In this document: positions 49,900 to 62,666 of the stretch, piece by piece
Layout of the letters: the number at the start of each line of letters is the position of its first letter
How positions within the stretch are numbered: the first letter of the stretch is position 1
Assembly (NCBI GenBank): GCA_030340625.1
Contig: JAOPHQ010002390.1
Coordinates: 1-64,000 of the forward strand
DNA length: 64,000 bases
Reading direction: 5' to 3'
Source: Merluccius polli
Taxonomy: Eukaryota; Chordata; Actinopteri; Gadiformes; Merlucciidae
Notes under the pieces: model-generated
The model's database searches: none
Seen by the model: only the letters and a program-made list of their open reading frames with translations
What the model was told of the DNA's origin: nothing
Program-made: the position numbers and the translations under genes

Positions 49900-50909
49900 T
49901 CCCCAAGTGTGGCCAGTCTGTCTCTGCTGCTCATCAACTCCAATACAAATGTTTTCAGAGAAAAGCATAACGGGCCCCTGTTTTAAACTTGCAAGTGTGT
50001 CCAAAATATTTACTCTAGAAACACCACATCATTCAGGAAGTCCTTACAGTGATGATGGTCTTGTTTTTTTTCTGATACGTGCTACCGTTTTGTCAGAATA
50101 AGCCCAAATGTGAGACCAGTGCAGAGGCAGAAAAGTGCTATTTTTCTCAACGTTTCTTTCAGCCTCAGCCTGGGGGCTATCGGTTGGTTAGTCAGTTGAA
50201 CTTGCGCGAGGCTGTCAGGCAAACCCTACAGATATCCGTCGTCTGATTGGACGGCGGATACAAGAGGACTCCTATTGGTCACCGACGATCTGCTCTTCCG
50301 CGTTGGTCACGGTACACAGGAAAACATTGCTTTATGATGGCCGCGTTACACGTGAAAGAGATGGCGGCGGGACACGGGCACTGCTTCTGGTAAGATTCGC
50401 CGTTTTGAATCTCAAATACAGGTCCACGGTGGTGTTTTAAAACCCACACGCGTTATTTTTTTTCTTTTCCAATCGCCCTGCTGTATAGCGACCCGGCTGA
50501 AACACGGGAGGACACGCTATATTTATCAAAGCTTGGTCGCCGTGCTTAGGCTATAGCCACACCACTAGGTTTTGTATCTCAAATGGATGATTTGTTTATA
50601 CACTTTTACACCAGTCAGCAAATACGGTGGAAATACGGTCCACCGTGGTGTGTTAAAACCCGCCGTGCACACACACACACACACACACGGGAGAACGCGC
50701 TGTTTTATCCTAGCATTTGTCGCCGTGCTTAGGCTTAGGGCTTTCTTAAGAACACACAATGAGAAGTAATACTCTTTGGATGAGACTGAAACTCTCCGTT
50801 TTGGCGCATAATCACTCCACGCTAGAACATGGCAACTCCATAAACAAATCCCATTTACACTAGTCCCCGCTGGAGTGTTACATTACTACGTTTTGAATAC
50901 CCGGCTGAA
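49900..50909 (+). other. Repeat DNA related to 38.1-38.99 kb
   Basis: Shares the GAAGCAGAACGG segment, the ATCCGTCGTCTGATTGGACGG hairpin-like segment, CTATTGGTCACCG and the small ATGGCGGCGGG exon with 38.1-38.7 kb, but with more differences than the block that follows. A CA tract lies at 50,671-50,688. Confidence 0.5.
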
Positions 50910-51284
50910 ACACGGGAGGACACGCCGTATTTATCAAATTGATTGGGTCTTATTAGTCATATATACCTCTTGTCATTTAATCCTTCTTGTGTGGGTACTC
51001 CTTTCCCATTGCCATTTTGCCATATTTTAGGGAGGATGACCACAGATCCAGGAAGACCTCCAGAGGACCACAGCTAAAGACAGCAACCCAACAGACAAGT
51101 AAGAGACATCTACATGTACCCCAGCGTTGTCATTGATTTCATGACAATGGTCAATGTAGCTTGTGTCTGTGCATCTCTGTGAATCAATGCTTCAACACTT
51201 TGAAAACTGTTACTGAACAATGTGTTAAATATTGTAGGGAGGATGACCACAGATCCAGGAAGACCTCCAGAGGACCACAGCTAA
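50361..51284 (+). CDS. Possible three-exon small ORF, copy 2
   Basis: Exons 50361-50389, 51031-51098 and 51238-51284 correspond exactly to those at 38,618-39,360 and join in the same frame to a 47-residue Arg/Ser-rich peptide. The open frame and splice sites are unchanged between copies, but since this part of the duplication is recent that says little about selection. Confidence 0.3.
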
Positions 51285-51624
51285 AGACAGACGGGCATGG
51301 TTTTCAATCTCTTCCTTCCTCTCATTGGAGGATGACCACAGATCCAGGAAGACCTCCAGAGGACCACAGCTAAAGACAGACGGGCATGGTTTTCAATCTC
51401 TTCCTTCCTCTCATTACATTTATGTTCCCCATTCACGCCAGCAAAAATTATATCAATAAAAAAGTATCTCTGTAAACTTGATGTCCTGCGACGTAGCCTA
51501 ATGACTACTCCGCCATGCCCGTAAATTAACGGGAAGACATGATTATATAGATTAATCATCAGCTGATTGGTTTTCAGAGTTCATGCCTGTACTTATTAGT
51601 AGGCAACTCAAACATCTGCCACAA

Positions 51625-52040
51625 AACCCTAACCCTAATTATATCTAATCTAACCCTGACCTAACTTGAAATACTTACCCCAAATCTAATTTAATCTAAT
51701 CTAAAGTAACCTAATATGTAGATATGTTATATTATTATGTTAATATGTAAACAGGAAGGATAGAGTAGAGGTGAGGTGAGTTGAGAAAGATGTGTGTGTG
51801 ATGGGTGATGATCCAGGAATCTTGGTGACGACGATGAACAATCTCCAAAATGCGCTTGGAAAATCTCTGACCAAAGAGAACCTGCAATAAGAAACAAGCT
51901 AGAGGCATTATGAACACATCTTAGACACGCATGCTGTGTGTGTGGGCATCTAACGTCCGCAAATGTGCTCGTAGTGATGTATAAACATGCACAATATTTC
52001 TGTCAACAGCCTTATATTACCGCACCAAGAAGGTCCATTT
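51625..52040 (-). repeat. Inverted Helentron leader/upstream segment, copy 2
   Basis: Same inversion as 39,699-40,113 with the same breakpoints, so the inversion happened before the large duplication. Confidence 0.75.
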
Positions 52041-52333
52041 TTAAATGCGATTATTTTCATATACATGTGTCTAAGCATGTTCCCATCCAGCTGGCTCCAT
52101 GGGTGCTGTCTTCAACTGCTCTCGCCTTACACCAAACTGATGGCTGATGGCACCTAGGAGGGCACCCTGGGCCTTTTGAGGAACATCCCAACATCATCAA
52201 TTCATATTCTGTTTGTTTAAAGCTTGATTTAAAGCTGCTGTTTTTTACTTGAAGAAAATGTGCATTTATTTTAGATATTTGCTGGTTTGCTTCATTCATT
52301 ATTTTTTACCTGTATTTGTTTATTTCTAAACAG

Positions 52334-52412
52334 GCCGCGGTACTGGTTACCGCCACACTTCACTGGGCGCAGCCACAAACTGGTCATCCCACCTGAGTCT
52401 CCTGACAAGAAG
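52334..52412 (+). pseudogene. Helentron exon 3 with 25-bp deletion (copy 2)
   Basis: Identical deletion to 40,416-40,494; splice borders are kept but the frame is lost. Confidence 0.8.
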
Positions 52413-52856
52413 GTATTATTGTTGTCCAGTTTATGAAGAAAACGGTTGATGTGATTGATTGATTGATTGATACATTTTATTTTCTTGAACATGTAGACAT
52501 TAACAAATCAAATATTTAAGAATCAGCAGACATGTATAACAAAATTTAAAAAGTCCCATTTTGTTAAAAAAAAAAAAAAAAGGAGTAGAGGGAAGCAAAA
52601 GCTTATAGGTCCCTACCCCCATATTTCAGTTATATTAATCTTTTACACGATCAATGCTAAAGTATTTACATATATACATTTACAAACCTCTTTCTTATAA
52701 TTGCGCATTTAACAGACATCACTCCTATGTTTATTTATACTCACACATAATATATATTTATGTACCTTCGTACATACATATGCATACATAGCCCTTAATG
52801 AGTACCATTTAAGATAATAAATGAGTTGTCATTTCCATCAATTAATATTAGTTATT

Positions 52857-55612
52857 AGTTTGCTTGTGTGTTACGTTGCCAAAAACCATACATTTGGTTT
52901 TCTTTACATTGAGTGATAATCTATTTATATCAAACCCCAATTTCAACTTGGTTAGCTCATTAGAGACGACCTCCAACAACTGTTTGAGGTTCCCTCCTTC
53001 ACAGAATACATTTGTGTCATCAACAAAAAGCTGCTTCCTCGGGTCCCTGACGCTGTTTGTCTTCTGGCGCCCAGCAACAACCTCACAGCCAGCAGGACCA
53101 TCGACAAAGCTTCCGTCGACTACGTCAACCTCCTGCGCACCATTCGCAGCCGCTGGCCCAACGTAAGCTTTTTTTCATGTCTTGCTTGCTTCTTCATTCT
53201 TAATAGAAGTAGTACATTAGCTAGTCTAATTAGTTTGAATGAGCTTTTAAAGGATCATAGAAGCATTACCTATATCATTTATATGTATAATAAATAGTTT
53301 TGCTCCCAAAACTGTTGGTGATGGCTTTCATGCTGAAGAAATTATGTTTGTTGTTGCAGTTTGTTCTGATTGTCGGAGACTCCCATCTACGAGCCATTGT
53401 AGATGGTGTGGTCCAGATGCCAGAGGAACCCTTTTCCTTTGGCGTGATGTCGACCCCAGGGGCTGCTGCCTCTGCGCTGCGGACCGAGGTGCTGAACGCT
53501 GTGCTTCCTCGGGTCCCTGACGCCGTCTGTCTTTTGGCGCCCAGCAACAACCTGACAGCCAGCAGGACCATCGACGAAGCTTCCGTCGACTACGTCAACC
53601 TCCTGCGCAGGATTCGCAGCCGCTGGCCGCTGCTTGCTTCTTCATTCTTAATAGAAGTAGTACATTAGCTAGTCTAATTAGTTTGAATGAGCTTTTAAAT
53701 AATAATGCATGTATTGTAACCTGTGTGTGTGACTTGATGAAATGAACATGTTTTTGTTTTCTACAGGTTTTTGTTGTTGACTTCCCTCCCCGCCTGAACT
53801 GTGAGGTGTCTTGCCAGGACCTCCTTCGCCAGGAATACCACCGTGTTTTGTGTGTTATGTTTGCCAAAAACCATACATTTGGTTTTCTTTACATTGAGTG
53901 ATAATCTATTTATATCAAACCCCAATTTCAACTTGGTTAGCTCATTAGAGACGACCTCCAACAACTGTTTGAGGTTCCCTCCTTCACAGAATACATTTGT
54001 GTCAGCAGCAAAAATCCTGTTTTTCAGGATCATAGGAGCATTACTTCTATCATTTATATGTATAATAGTTTTGCTCCCAAAACTGTTGGTGATGGCTTTC
54101 ATGCTGAAGAAATTATGTAGGAGGTTCCCTCCTTCACAGAATACATTTGTGTCATCAGCAAAAATCATGTTTTTCAGGATCATAGAAGCATTACTTATAT
54201 AATTTATATGTATAATAAATAGTTTTGGTCCCAAAACTGTTGGTGATGGCTTTCATGCTGAAGAAATTATGTTTGTTGTTGCAGTTTGTTCTGATTGTCG
54301 GAGACTCCCATCTACGAGCCATTGTAGATGGTGTGGTCCAGATGCCAGAGGAACCCTTTTCCTTTGGCGTGATGTCGACCCCAGGGGCTGCTGCCTCTGC
54401 GTTGCGGACCGAGGTGCTGAACGCTGTGCTTCCTCGGGTCCCTGACGCCGTCTGTCTTCTGGCGCCCAGCAACAACCTGACAGCCAGCAGGACCGTCGAC
54501 GAAGCTTCCGTCGACTACGTCAACCTCCTGCGCAGGATTCGCAGCCGCTGGCCCAACGTACGCTTTTTTTCATGTCTTGCTTGCTTCTTCATTCTTAATA
54601 GAAGTAGTACATTAGCTAGTCTAATTAGTTTGAATGAGCTTTTAAATAATAATGCATGTATTGTAACCTGTGTGTGTGACTTGATGAAATGAACATGTTT
54701 TTGTTTTCTACAGGTTTTTGTTGTTGACTTCCCTCCCCGCCTGAACTGTGAGGTGTCTTGCCAGGACCTCCTTCGCCAGGAATACCACCGTGTTTTGTGT
54801 GTTATGTTTGCCAAAAACCATACATTTGGTTTTCTTTACATTGAGTGATAATCTATTTATATCAAACCCCAATTTCAACTTGGTTAGCTCATTAGAGACG
54901 ACCTCCAACAACTGTTTGAGGTTCCCTCCTTCACAGAATACATTTGTGTCAGCAGCAAAAATCCTGTTTTTCAGGATCATAGGAGCATTACTTCTATCAT
55001 TTATATGTATAATAGTTTTGCTCCCAAAACTGTTGGTGATGGCTTTCATGCTGAAGAAATTATGTTTGTTGTTGCAGTTTGTTCTGATTGTCGGAGACTC
55101 CCATCTACGAGCCATTGTAGATGGTGTGGTCCAGATGCCAGAGGAACCCTTTTCCTTTGGCGTGATGTCGACCCCAGGGGCTGCTGCCTCTGCGTTGCGG
55201 ACCGGTGTGCTGAACGCTGTGCTTCCTCAGGTCCCTGACGCCGTCTGTCTTCTGGCGCCCAGCAACAACCTGACAGCCAGCAGGACCGTCGACGAAGCTT
55301 CCGTCGACTACGTCAACCTCCTGCGCAGGATTCGCAGCCGCTGGCCCAACGTACGCTTTTTTTCATGTCTTGCTTGCTTCTTCATTCTTAATAGAAGTAG
55401 TACATTAGCTAGTCTAATTAGTTTGAATGAGCTTTTAAATAATAATGCATGTATTGTAACCTGTGTGTGTGACTTGATGAAATGAACATGTTTTTGTTTT
55501 CTACAGGTTTTTGTTGTTGACTTCCCTCCCCGCCTGAACTGTGAGGTGTCTTGCCAGGACCTCCTTCGCCAGGAATACCACCGTGTTTCTGCGCGCATGG
55601 GTACTTAAAAAA
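52857..55612 (+). repeat. Second array of reiterated SGNH exon 4
   Basis: Three full exon 4 copies start at 53,360, 54,285 and 55,078. A 5'-truncated copy lies at about 53,032-53,162, fused to LINE sequence. The copy at 53,360 has lost its donor (CGCTGGCC|GCTGCTTGC). An extra internal LINE piece was inserted at 54,118. Exon 5 copies at about 53,768 and 54,715 are fused to LINE DNA at CACCGTGTTT as in array 1; the last (from 55,508) is complete. Confidence 0.85.
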
Positions 55613-55775
55613 GTTCCTAGATAAAATGCAGTTACATTTTTAAAATGTTATGTGTTCTCTGCAAGCTGTTTGAATAAATATGTACCTCAAAATGCATTGA
55701 GGTTTAGTATAGTAATGCATCAAAAGTCACCATTACATGTATGGAGATTATAATGGCTGATTTTTATTTTTTAGG

Positions 55776-55855
55776 TGTGAAGTACTTCTCAGCTGTAGGT
55801 CCTCGTCTGTTTTCTGTAGTCCGCCGCTATGAAGGAATTTGAGACACCAGCACTT
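55776..55855 (+). pseudogene. Fused Helentron exon 6/7 remnant (copy 2)
   Basis: Same fusion as at 43,978, lacking the DxxH catalytic block. Confidence 0.75.
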
Positions 55856-56042
55856 TGAGACATCTCTCCCAGGCGTTGATTCTCTCTCTCTCTCTCTCTC
55901 TCTGTCTCCTCTCCACCTGGAGCCGAAGGGTCTGTGCTTGCTCATGGTGGTACTGTTGGGTCTCTGTAAATGCTATAAGGAGTTTGGTCGAGACCTGCTC
56001 CATTTGAAAAGTGCCCTGAGATAACTTAAAATAAAATTGAAT

Positions 56043-56302
56043 TTTAAAGAACTTCTGCTTGTTTTTAAGTCTTTGAAGGGGGTTGGGCCAAACTACTTGC
56101 ATGACATGTTTAAACGGTATTCCCAAACAGGTCCCTTACATCACAACATAAACAACTACTATTGAAACCGACCATCAGAACAAAGCAGGGTGAAGCAGCT
56201 TTTAGCCACTATGGTGTCCATCTCTGGAACCAGCTTCCTGAGACCATCAAAAACACCTCAACTATTGCCATTTTTAAAACAAAAGTTAAGACCTCTTTTT
56301 AG
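56043..56302 (+). pseudogene. L2-like LINE ORF2 C-terminal fragment (copy 3)
   Basis: Duplicate of 44,245-44,504 with one coding change (ATGGCG to ATGGTG). Confidence 0.65.
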
Positions 56303-56659
56303 ATGCTTTCTGCAGTTAATACAAAAACTCCCCAAGTGCGGCCAGTCTGTCTCTGCTGCTCATCAACTCCAATACAAATGTTTTCAGAGAAAAGCAGAAC
56401 GGGCCCCTGTTTTAAACGTGCAAGTGTGTCCAAAATATTTACTGTAGAAACACCACATCGTTCAGGAAGTCCTTACAGTGATGATGGTCTCGTTTTTTTT
56501 CTGATAGGAGCTACCGTTTTGTCAGAATAAGCCCAAATGTGAGACCAGTGCATAGGCAGAGAAAAGCGCTCTTTTTCTCAACGTTTCTGTCTGCCTCGGC
56601 CTGGGGGGGGGGGGGCTGTCATCGCGTGTTTTTTGGTCTGTTGTCAGGCAAATCCTACA

Positions 56660-56800
56660 GATATCCCTCTCTGATTGGACGGCGGATACAAGAGGACTCC
56701 TATTGGTCACGATCTCTCGCGAGTTTTTGTTGTTTGGCCAGGTCATATAAAAACCCCCTCCGCCGATCTGCTCCTCCCCTTTGATCGCATCAGAGGTGAG
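56660..56800 (+). promoter_or_regulatory. Promoter-like segment with TATA box, copy 2
   Basis: Same layout as 45,025-45,162: CCAAT-complement boxes, CTCGCGAG, CATATAAAAAC at 56,744-56,754 and a donor CAGAG|GTGAG at 56,795/56,796. It lies 1.3 kb before the Helentron exon 1 at 58,073. Confidence 0.5.
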
Positions 56801-56870
56801 ATATTTGCTTTGTCTTTTCAACTTGCTAGCTTCAGACCATTAGCTACAACACATCAGTTGTACACAATAG

Positions 56871-57010
56871 CATGGACGTCGTTAGACCTGGGCATTCGGG
56901 GATATAGCCCCGGATCCCTGTGCCGTGAAATAAAATAAAAATACCCCCCCCGTCGGTCCGGCGGGTTTGTGGGCCGGTCCGGATTATTTAAATTGCTAGC
57001 GACGTCCATG
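56871..57010. mobile_element. Small hAT-type MITE with 8-bp target duplication (copy 3)
   Basis: Same element and same CACAATAG flanks (56,863-56,870 and 57,011-57,018) as 45,233-45,373; it was copied by the large duplication rather than inserted anew. Confidence 0.88.
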
Positions 57011-58072
57011 CACAATAGTGAGATTAAGTCTGATTTTGTTACTCTGTCGTGTTTTGGCTATAATCGTTCAAGTTGTTTTACTTGCATGAGGAAATTGTAA
57101 ATATGATTTTATGTTGACTAAGATATTCCATAGCGGCCAGACTCCATTTAAGAAAACGGGTGATTTAAGATGGCGGTACACGGAAAAACGGTGTCTCGTC
57201 CGCGTGCTGGCCAACGGAGTCGAACGTCCGCACATGGCGGCCATCTTACCACAGGCAGCTCGGTCACCCATAACGTGTTGGTAGTGGTACATGTACTTTT
57301 TAGATAGCCATAACTTGCTCAAAGTTCATCCGATTTTTCAATTGGTTTGGTTTGGTATAAACGTCAAATATTTATGACAGTGCATACTTAAAAAAACAAA
57401 ACAATAAAAAATAGAATAATGTTCTAAAATAGATAGATTACAATATTTCCTATTCCAAATAGGCTATAAGAAAGGCTGCATGTTGAAATCCCCCACCCTG
57501 TACAGAGATCTTGCCTGTGGTAAGATGCCTGTAAGATGGCCGACCTGTGAAGACGTTCTAGACTCCGCCGAGAGAGAGATCTCTCTATGGGTACAACCAT
57601 AGATAACATAACTGGCTAAACAAGTATATCAGATTTAAAAATGGACCTTAGTGTGGTAAAATAAGGCTGTTGATAGAAATATTGTGCATGATTATACATC
57701 ACTACTAGCACATTTGCTGAAGTTAGGTGCACACACACGGCATGAAAATTAAAGATGTCTAAGATGTGTTCATAATGCCTCTAGCTTGTTTCTTATTGCA
57801 GGTTCTCTTTGCTCAGAGATTTTCCAAGCGCATTTTGGAGATTGTTCATCGTCGTCACCAAGATTCCTGGATCATCACCCATCACACACATCTTTCTCAG
57901 CTCACCTCACCTCTACTCTATCCGTCCTGTTTACATATTAACATAATAATATAACATATCTACATATTAGGTTACTTTAGATTAAATTAGATTTGGGGTA
58001 AGTATTTCAAGTTAGGTCAGGGTTAGATTAGATTTAATTAGGGTTAGGGTTTTGTTAGTTGTCTCCAGCAGG

Positions 58073-61000
58073 ATGCCGAGGAAGGGGAGACGTGCGCAGG
58101 CGGCGAAGCAGCGGTGGAGGAAGCTGGACCAGGAGAAGCTGGCGGTCCAGACGGAGTCCCCCCCAGCTACCGGGTCCAGGACCATCGAGACCCAACCCCC
58201 ATGCTCCCGAGCTCCAGTTAGCGTATGTTCCCATTACAACTGACACACACACATAAACTGGTTTTGAACAACGAACTGTCTGAACTGATGCATGGCAAGA
58301 CTGTCCACACGGTCTGAGGTTTAATGTGTTAATTATCTGTCCTCAGATCTTTGGAACGTCACTCCCAGTTGCACAGTTCTGGAGAGCGGATGATGTGCGT
58401 GCCAACTTCTGTGCACGTGAGTATGCAGCTGTTTTATCTAGTATTAAATAACTAAATTAATCATCAATTCATATTCTGTTTGTTTAAAGCTTGATTTAAA
58501 GCTGCTGTTTTTTACTTGAAGAAAATGAGCATTTATTTTAGATATTTGCTGGTTTGCTTCATTCATAATTGTTTACCTGTATTTGTTTATTTCTAAACAG
58601 GCCGCGGTACTGGTTACCGCCATAGAGTGCAGAAATGGCCAGTTTCACCCTTCACTGGGCATAGCCACAAACTGGTCATCCCAATGGAGTCTCCTGACAA
58701 GAAGGTATTATTGTTGTCCAGTTTATGAAGAAAAAGGTTGATGTGATTGATTGATACATTTTATTTTCTTGAACATGTAGACATTAACAAATCAAATATT
58801 TAAGAATCAGCATAGACATGTATAACAAAATTTAAAAAAGTCCCATTTTGTTAAAAAAAAAAAGGAGTAGAGGGAAGCAAAAGCTTGTAGGTCCCTACCC
58901 CCATATTTCAGTTATATTAATCTTTTACACGATCAATGTTAAGTATTTACATGTATATATTTACAAACCTTTTTCTTATAATTGCGCATTTAACAGACAT
59001 CACTCCTATGTTTATTTATACTCACAAATAATATATATGTATGTACCTTCGTATATGCATGCATACATACATACATGCATACATACATACATAGCCCTTA
59101 ATGAGTACCATTTAAGATAATAAATGAGTTGTCATTTCCATCAATTAATATTTTCACACCACATCCTATTTTCCTATTGTGTATAATTATAAGCTGCTTT
59201 TTATAGTGTGCAATATGTTTGCAATCTTTGATATTATTTGGTTGTTCCACAACTTCACCCCACAGACATAAGCACATACTTTTGAGTGTAGAGTTTACTG
59301 TTGGTTGCCTCAGATTCAGTCTCACTCTTAAATTATAATAGTCTAGTCTATCACTAAACCATCTTTGAATGTTTCCTGGAAGTAGGTTGTTTCTTGCTTT
59401 ATATACAATGTGTGAAGTTTTAAAATCGTTTAAATCCATAAACTTTAATGTGTTTAACTTATGAAATAAATTGTTGGTGTGTTCATAGTACCCTACATTA
59501 TTAGCTATCCTTATTTTCTAATTGTGCATATTGTCTGTAGGGTGCTTTTGTAGGTATTACCCCACACTTCCACACAGTAACTCAAATAGGAGGAAAACAA
59601 TGTGCAGTGATTTTATATTCATTGTGTGTCCTGAGGTTTCCAGCTGAGCTTGTGGTCTATTATTACACCCTGAAAGGCGTTCTCAAACACCCTTTTCGAT
59701 TTTGATATTATCAATCATGAGTTCAATGTGTGTGTTTGCTTGTGTGTTACATTTGCCAAAAACATAAATGTGGTTTTCTTTACATTGAGTGATAATCTAT
59801 TTATGTCAAACCACAATTTCAACTTGGTTAGCTCATTAGAGGCGACCTCCAACAACTGTTTGAGGTTCCCTCCTTCACAGAATACATTTGTGTCATCAGC
59901 AAAAATCATGTTTTTCAGGATCATAGAAGCATTACTTATATAATTTATATGTATAATAAATAGTTTTGGTCCCAAAACTGTTGGTGATGGCTTTCATGCT
60001 GAAGAAATTATGTTTGTTGTTGCAGTTTGTTCTGATTGTCGGAGACTCCCATCTACGAGCCATTGTAGATGGTGTGGTCCAGATGCCAGAGGAACCCTTT
60101 TCCTTTGGCGTCATGTCGACCCCAGGGGCTGCTGCCTCTGCGCTGCGGACCGAGGTGCTGAACGCTGTGCTTCCTCGGGTCCCTGACGCGGTTTGTCTTC
60201 TGGCACCCAGCAACAACCTGACAGCCAGCAGGACCATCGACGAAGCTTCCGTCGACTATGTTAACCTCCTGCGCACCATTCGCAGCCGCTGGCCCAACGT
60301 ACGCTTTTTTTCATGTCTTGCTTGCTTCTTCATTCTTAATAGAAGTAGTACATTAGCTAGTCTAATTAGTTTGAATGAGCTTTTAAATAATAATGCATGT
60401 ATTGTAACCTGTGTGTGTGACTTGATGAAATGAACATGTTTTTGTTTTCTACAGGTTTTTGTTGTTGACTTCCCTCCCCGCCTGAACTGTGAGGTGTCTT
60501 ACCAGGACCTCCTTCGCCAGGAATACCACCGTGTTTCTGCGCGCATGGGTACATAAAAAAGTTCCTAGATAAAATGTAGTTAGAGTTTTAAAATGTTATG
60601 TGTTCTCTGCAAGCTGTTTGAATAAAAATGTACCTAGATAGATAGATAGATAGATAGATAGTTTATTTCGAACATGTAAAAAACAACATTTCATAAAGAA
60701 AAAAAAGAAAAATTTGAAATAACAAAGTATAACAGAGTAAACATAAACTGAAAACTATAAATTCTGTTTACATATCCGAAAGGGAGTGGGAGGAAGTATA
60801 AACTTATTTTAGTCCACCCCCTTGTAATAAATAATACTACTGAAGTATTTTGCCTTCTATCATTATATTAATAATAACAATAATAATAACTTCCATTTGT
60901 CATTCATCAATTTCCTTTGTTCTATATCTAACAAAACATAAATCTGATTCTACAATATTTATCCTAATAAAATATTATATTATATTATTCTTTATAGTAT

Positions 61001-62615
61001 TATAATATATAACATACACACACATACTGAAGATGACACATAGTACAATATATAAATATAAACATATATACACACAGACCTACACACACACATATATATC
61101 TATACATATATACATGTACATATATACCTACATACATACACATACATATGACATTCACACACACACTGAAGATAACACAAAGATACATAAATAACAAAAT
61201 AAATAAACAATATACACCTCAATATGCATTGAGGTTTAGTATAGTAATGCATAAAAAGTCACCATTACATGTATGGAGATTATAATGGCTGATTTTTATT
61301 TTTTAGGTGTGAAGTACTTCTCAGCTGTGGAGTACTTCCCCCATACCCAGCCGGAGCTGTGGAGCAGAGATGGTGTAAATAGAATATCCTTGTGTGAATC
61401 TGCAGCTGCTTTTTTGTGGGTAAAACTTTGTCTCTGTAAATGAATTTGGTTATGTAATTTCTGCAGGTCCATCTGAGCGATGACCAGGGGATGGGGATCC
61501 TCGTCCAACTTCTGTGGTCCGCCGCTATGAAGGAATTTGAGACACCACCACCAGCACCCCGGGTCTCTCCCAGGCCTTCACCGCCAGTTAGGACCTTTTC
61601 TCCTAAGCTGGTTGTGACGGGAGAGGCCCCTGCTCCACGGTCACCTGACCCCTTTCAGTGGCAGCTGGCTAGTCATGGCCACAAGGTAATTGTTACAGTG
61701 TAATGTGTATGAGACTCTATATTAATATAATGAACAATAATGAACAATAATAAACTATATAATGCCATATAATGTGTGTGTGTGTATACATACATACACC
61801 ATGGTCTGGGTGAATACTCGATTCTGATTGGCTGGCGGGTGTAGGTTAAAAAGTGTTAATGTACACCTAGGAAAGAAGTTCGGGTCAAATTGCCTGATTA
61901 CAGTTAGATTACTGCGCTGGCTCAAACGCTAGATGGTAACCATGGCAACGGAGAGGGAATACTCGATTCTGATTGGCTGCAGGGTGGCCATTAATCCCTG
62001 CTATATGCAGAGCTAGCTATTGTCTGTTCAGCCTTCAAAACGAGACCTGGTAAATTGTGAAACATGCATTAAAATGTAATCAGAAAACGCGGTTATATGC
62101 TATAGACCCTATAGTATCTGTGGTATAAAGGCTGGGACACATTTCAAATTATAAATATGTACACTTTATGTTGAAAATATAGGCCGTCGCGATTCCCGAT
62201 GTACAATGCATTACGTCAGCTCTCTGGCTCATAGCTGAGCGGACTAGAATACCTCCCGTTGCCAAGTCGTATCTAAGGTCCGTCCTATTTACTGGAGGAG
62301 TGAACTACGTTTCCGTTGCATAAGAACCTTACGGGAGGGTAATGATTGTTCCAGGTATTAGTCAGACCCTCAGGCGTTACTAGGGAAACTAAATTATGGC
62401 TTGTGAAAAACTTTATATATTGATTGTAAAACGCATGCAAATATTAATTAATGGTCTTAATTTATTTTCTTTGGCAAGTGACCATGGTATAAGCGGGATA
62501 ATGCCCTTCGAGGTGTCCATTATCGGAAATTAATGGACTTCGCGGAAGCAACCGTTATCCCGTACATATATACACGTGTATATATATATACACATATATA
62601 TGTATATATACACAC

Positions 62616-62666
<51 letters not shown>

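Larger units (their letters stand above)
50910..58050 (+). repeat. Large tandem duplication, copy 2
   Basis: Counterpart of 38,990-46,400. The main differences are inside the SGNH-exon array (different number and boundaries of units) and a shorter spacer near 56,640 where about 200 bp of the copy-1 sequence (including a LINE scrap at 44,880-45,020) is absent. Confidence 0.85.
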
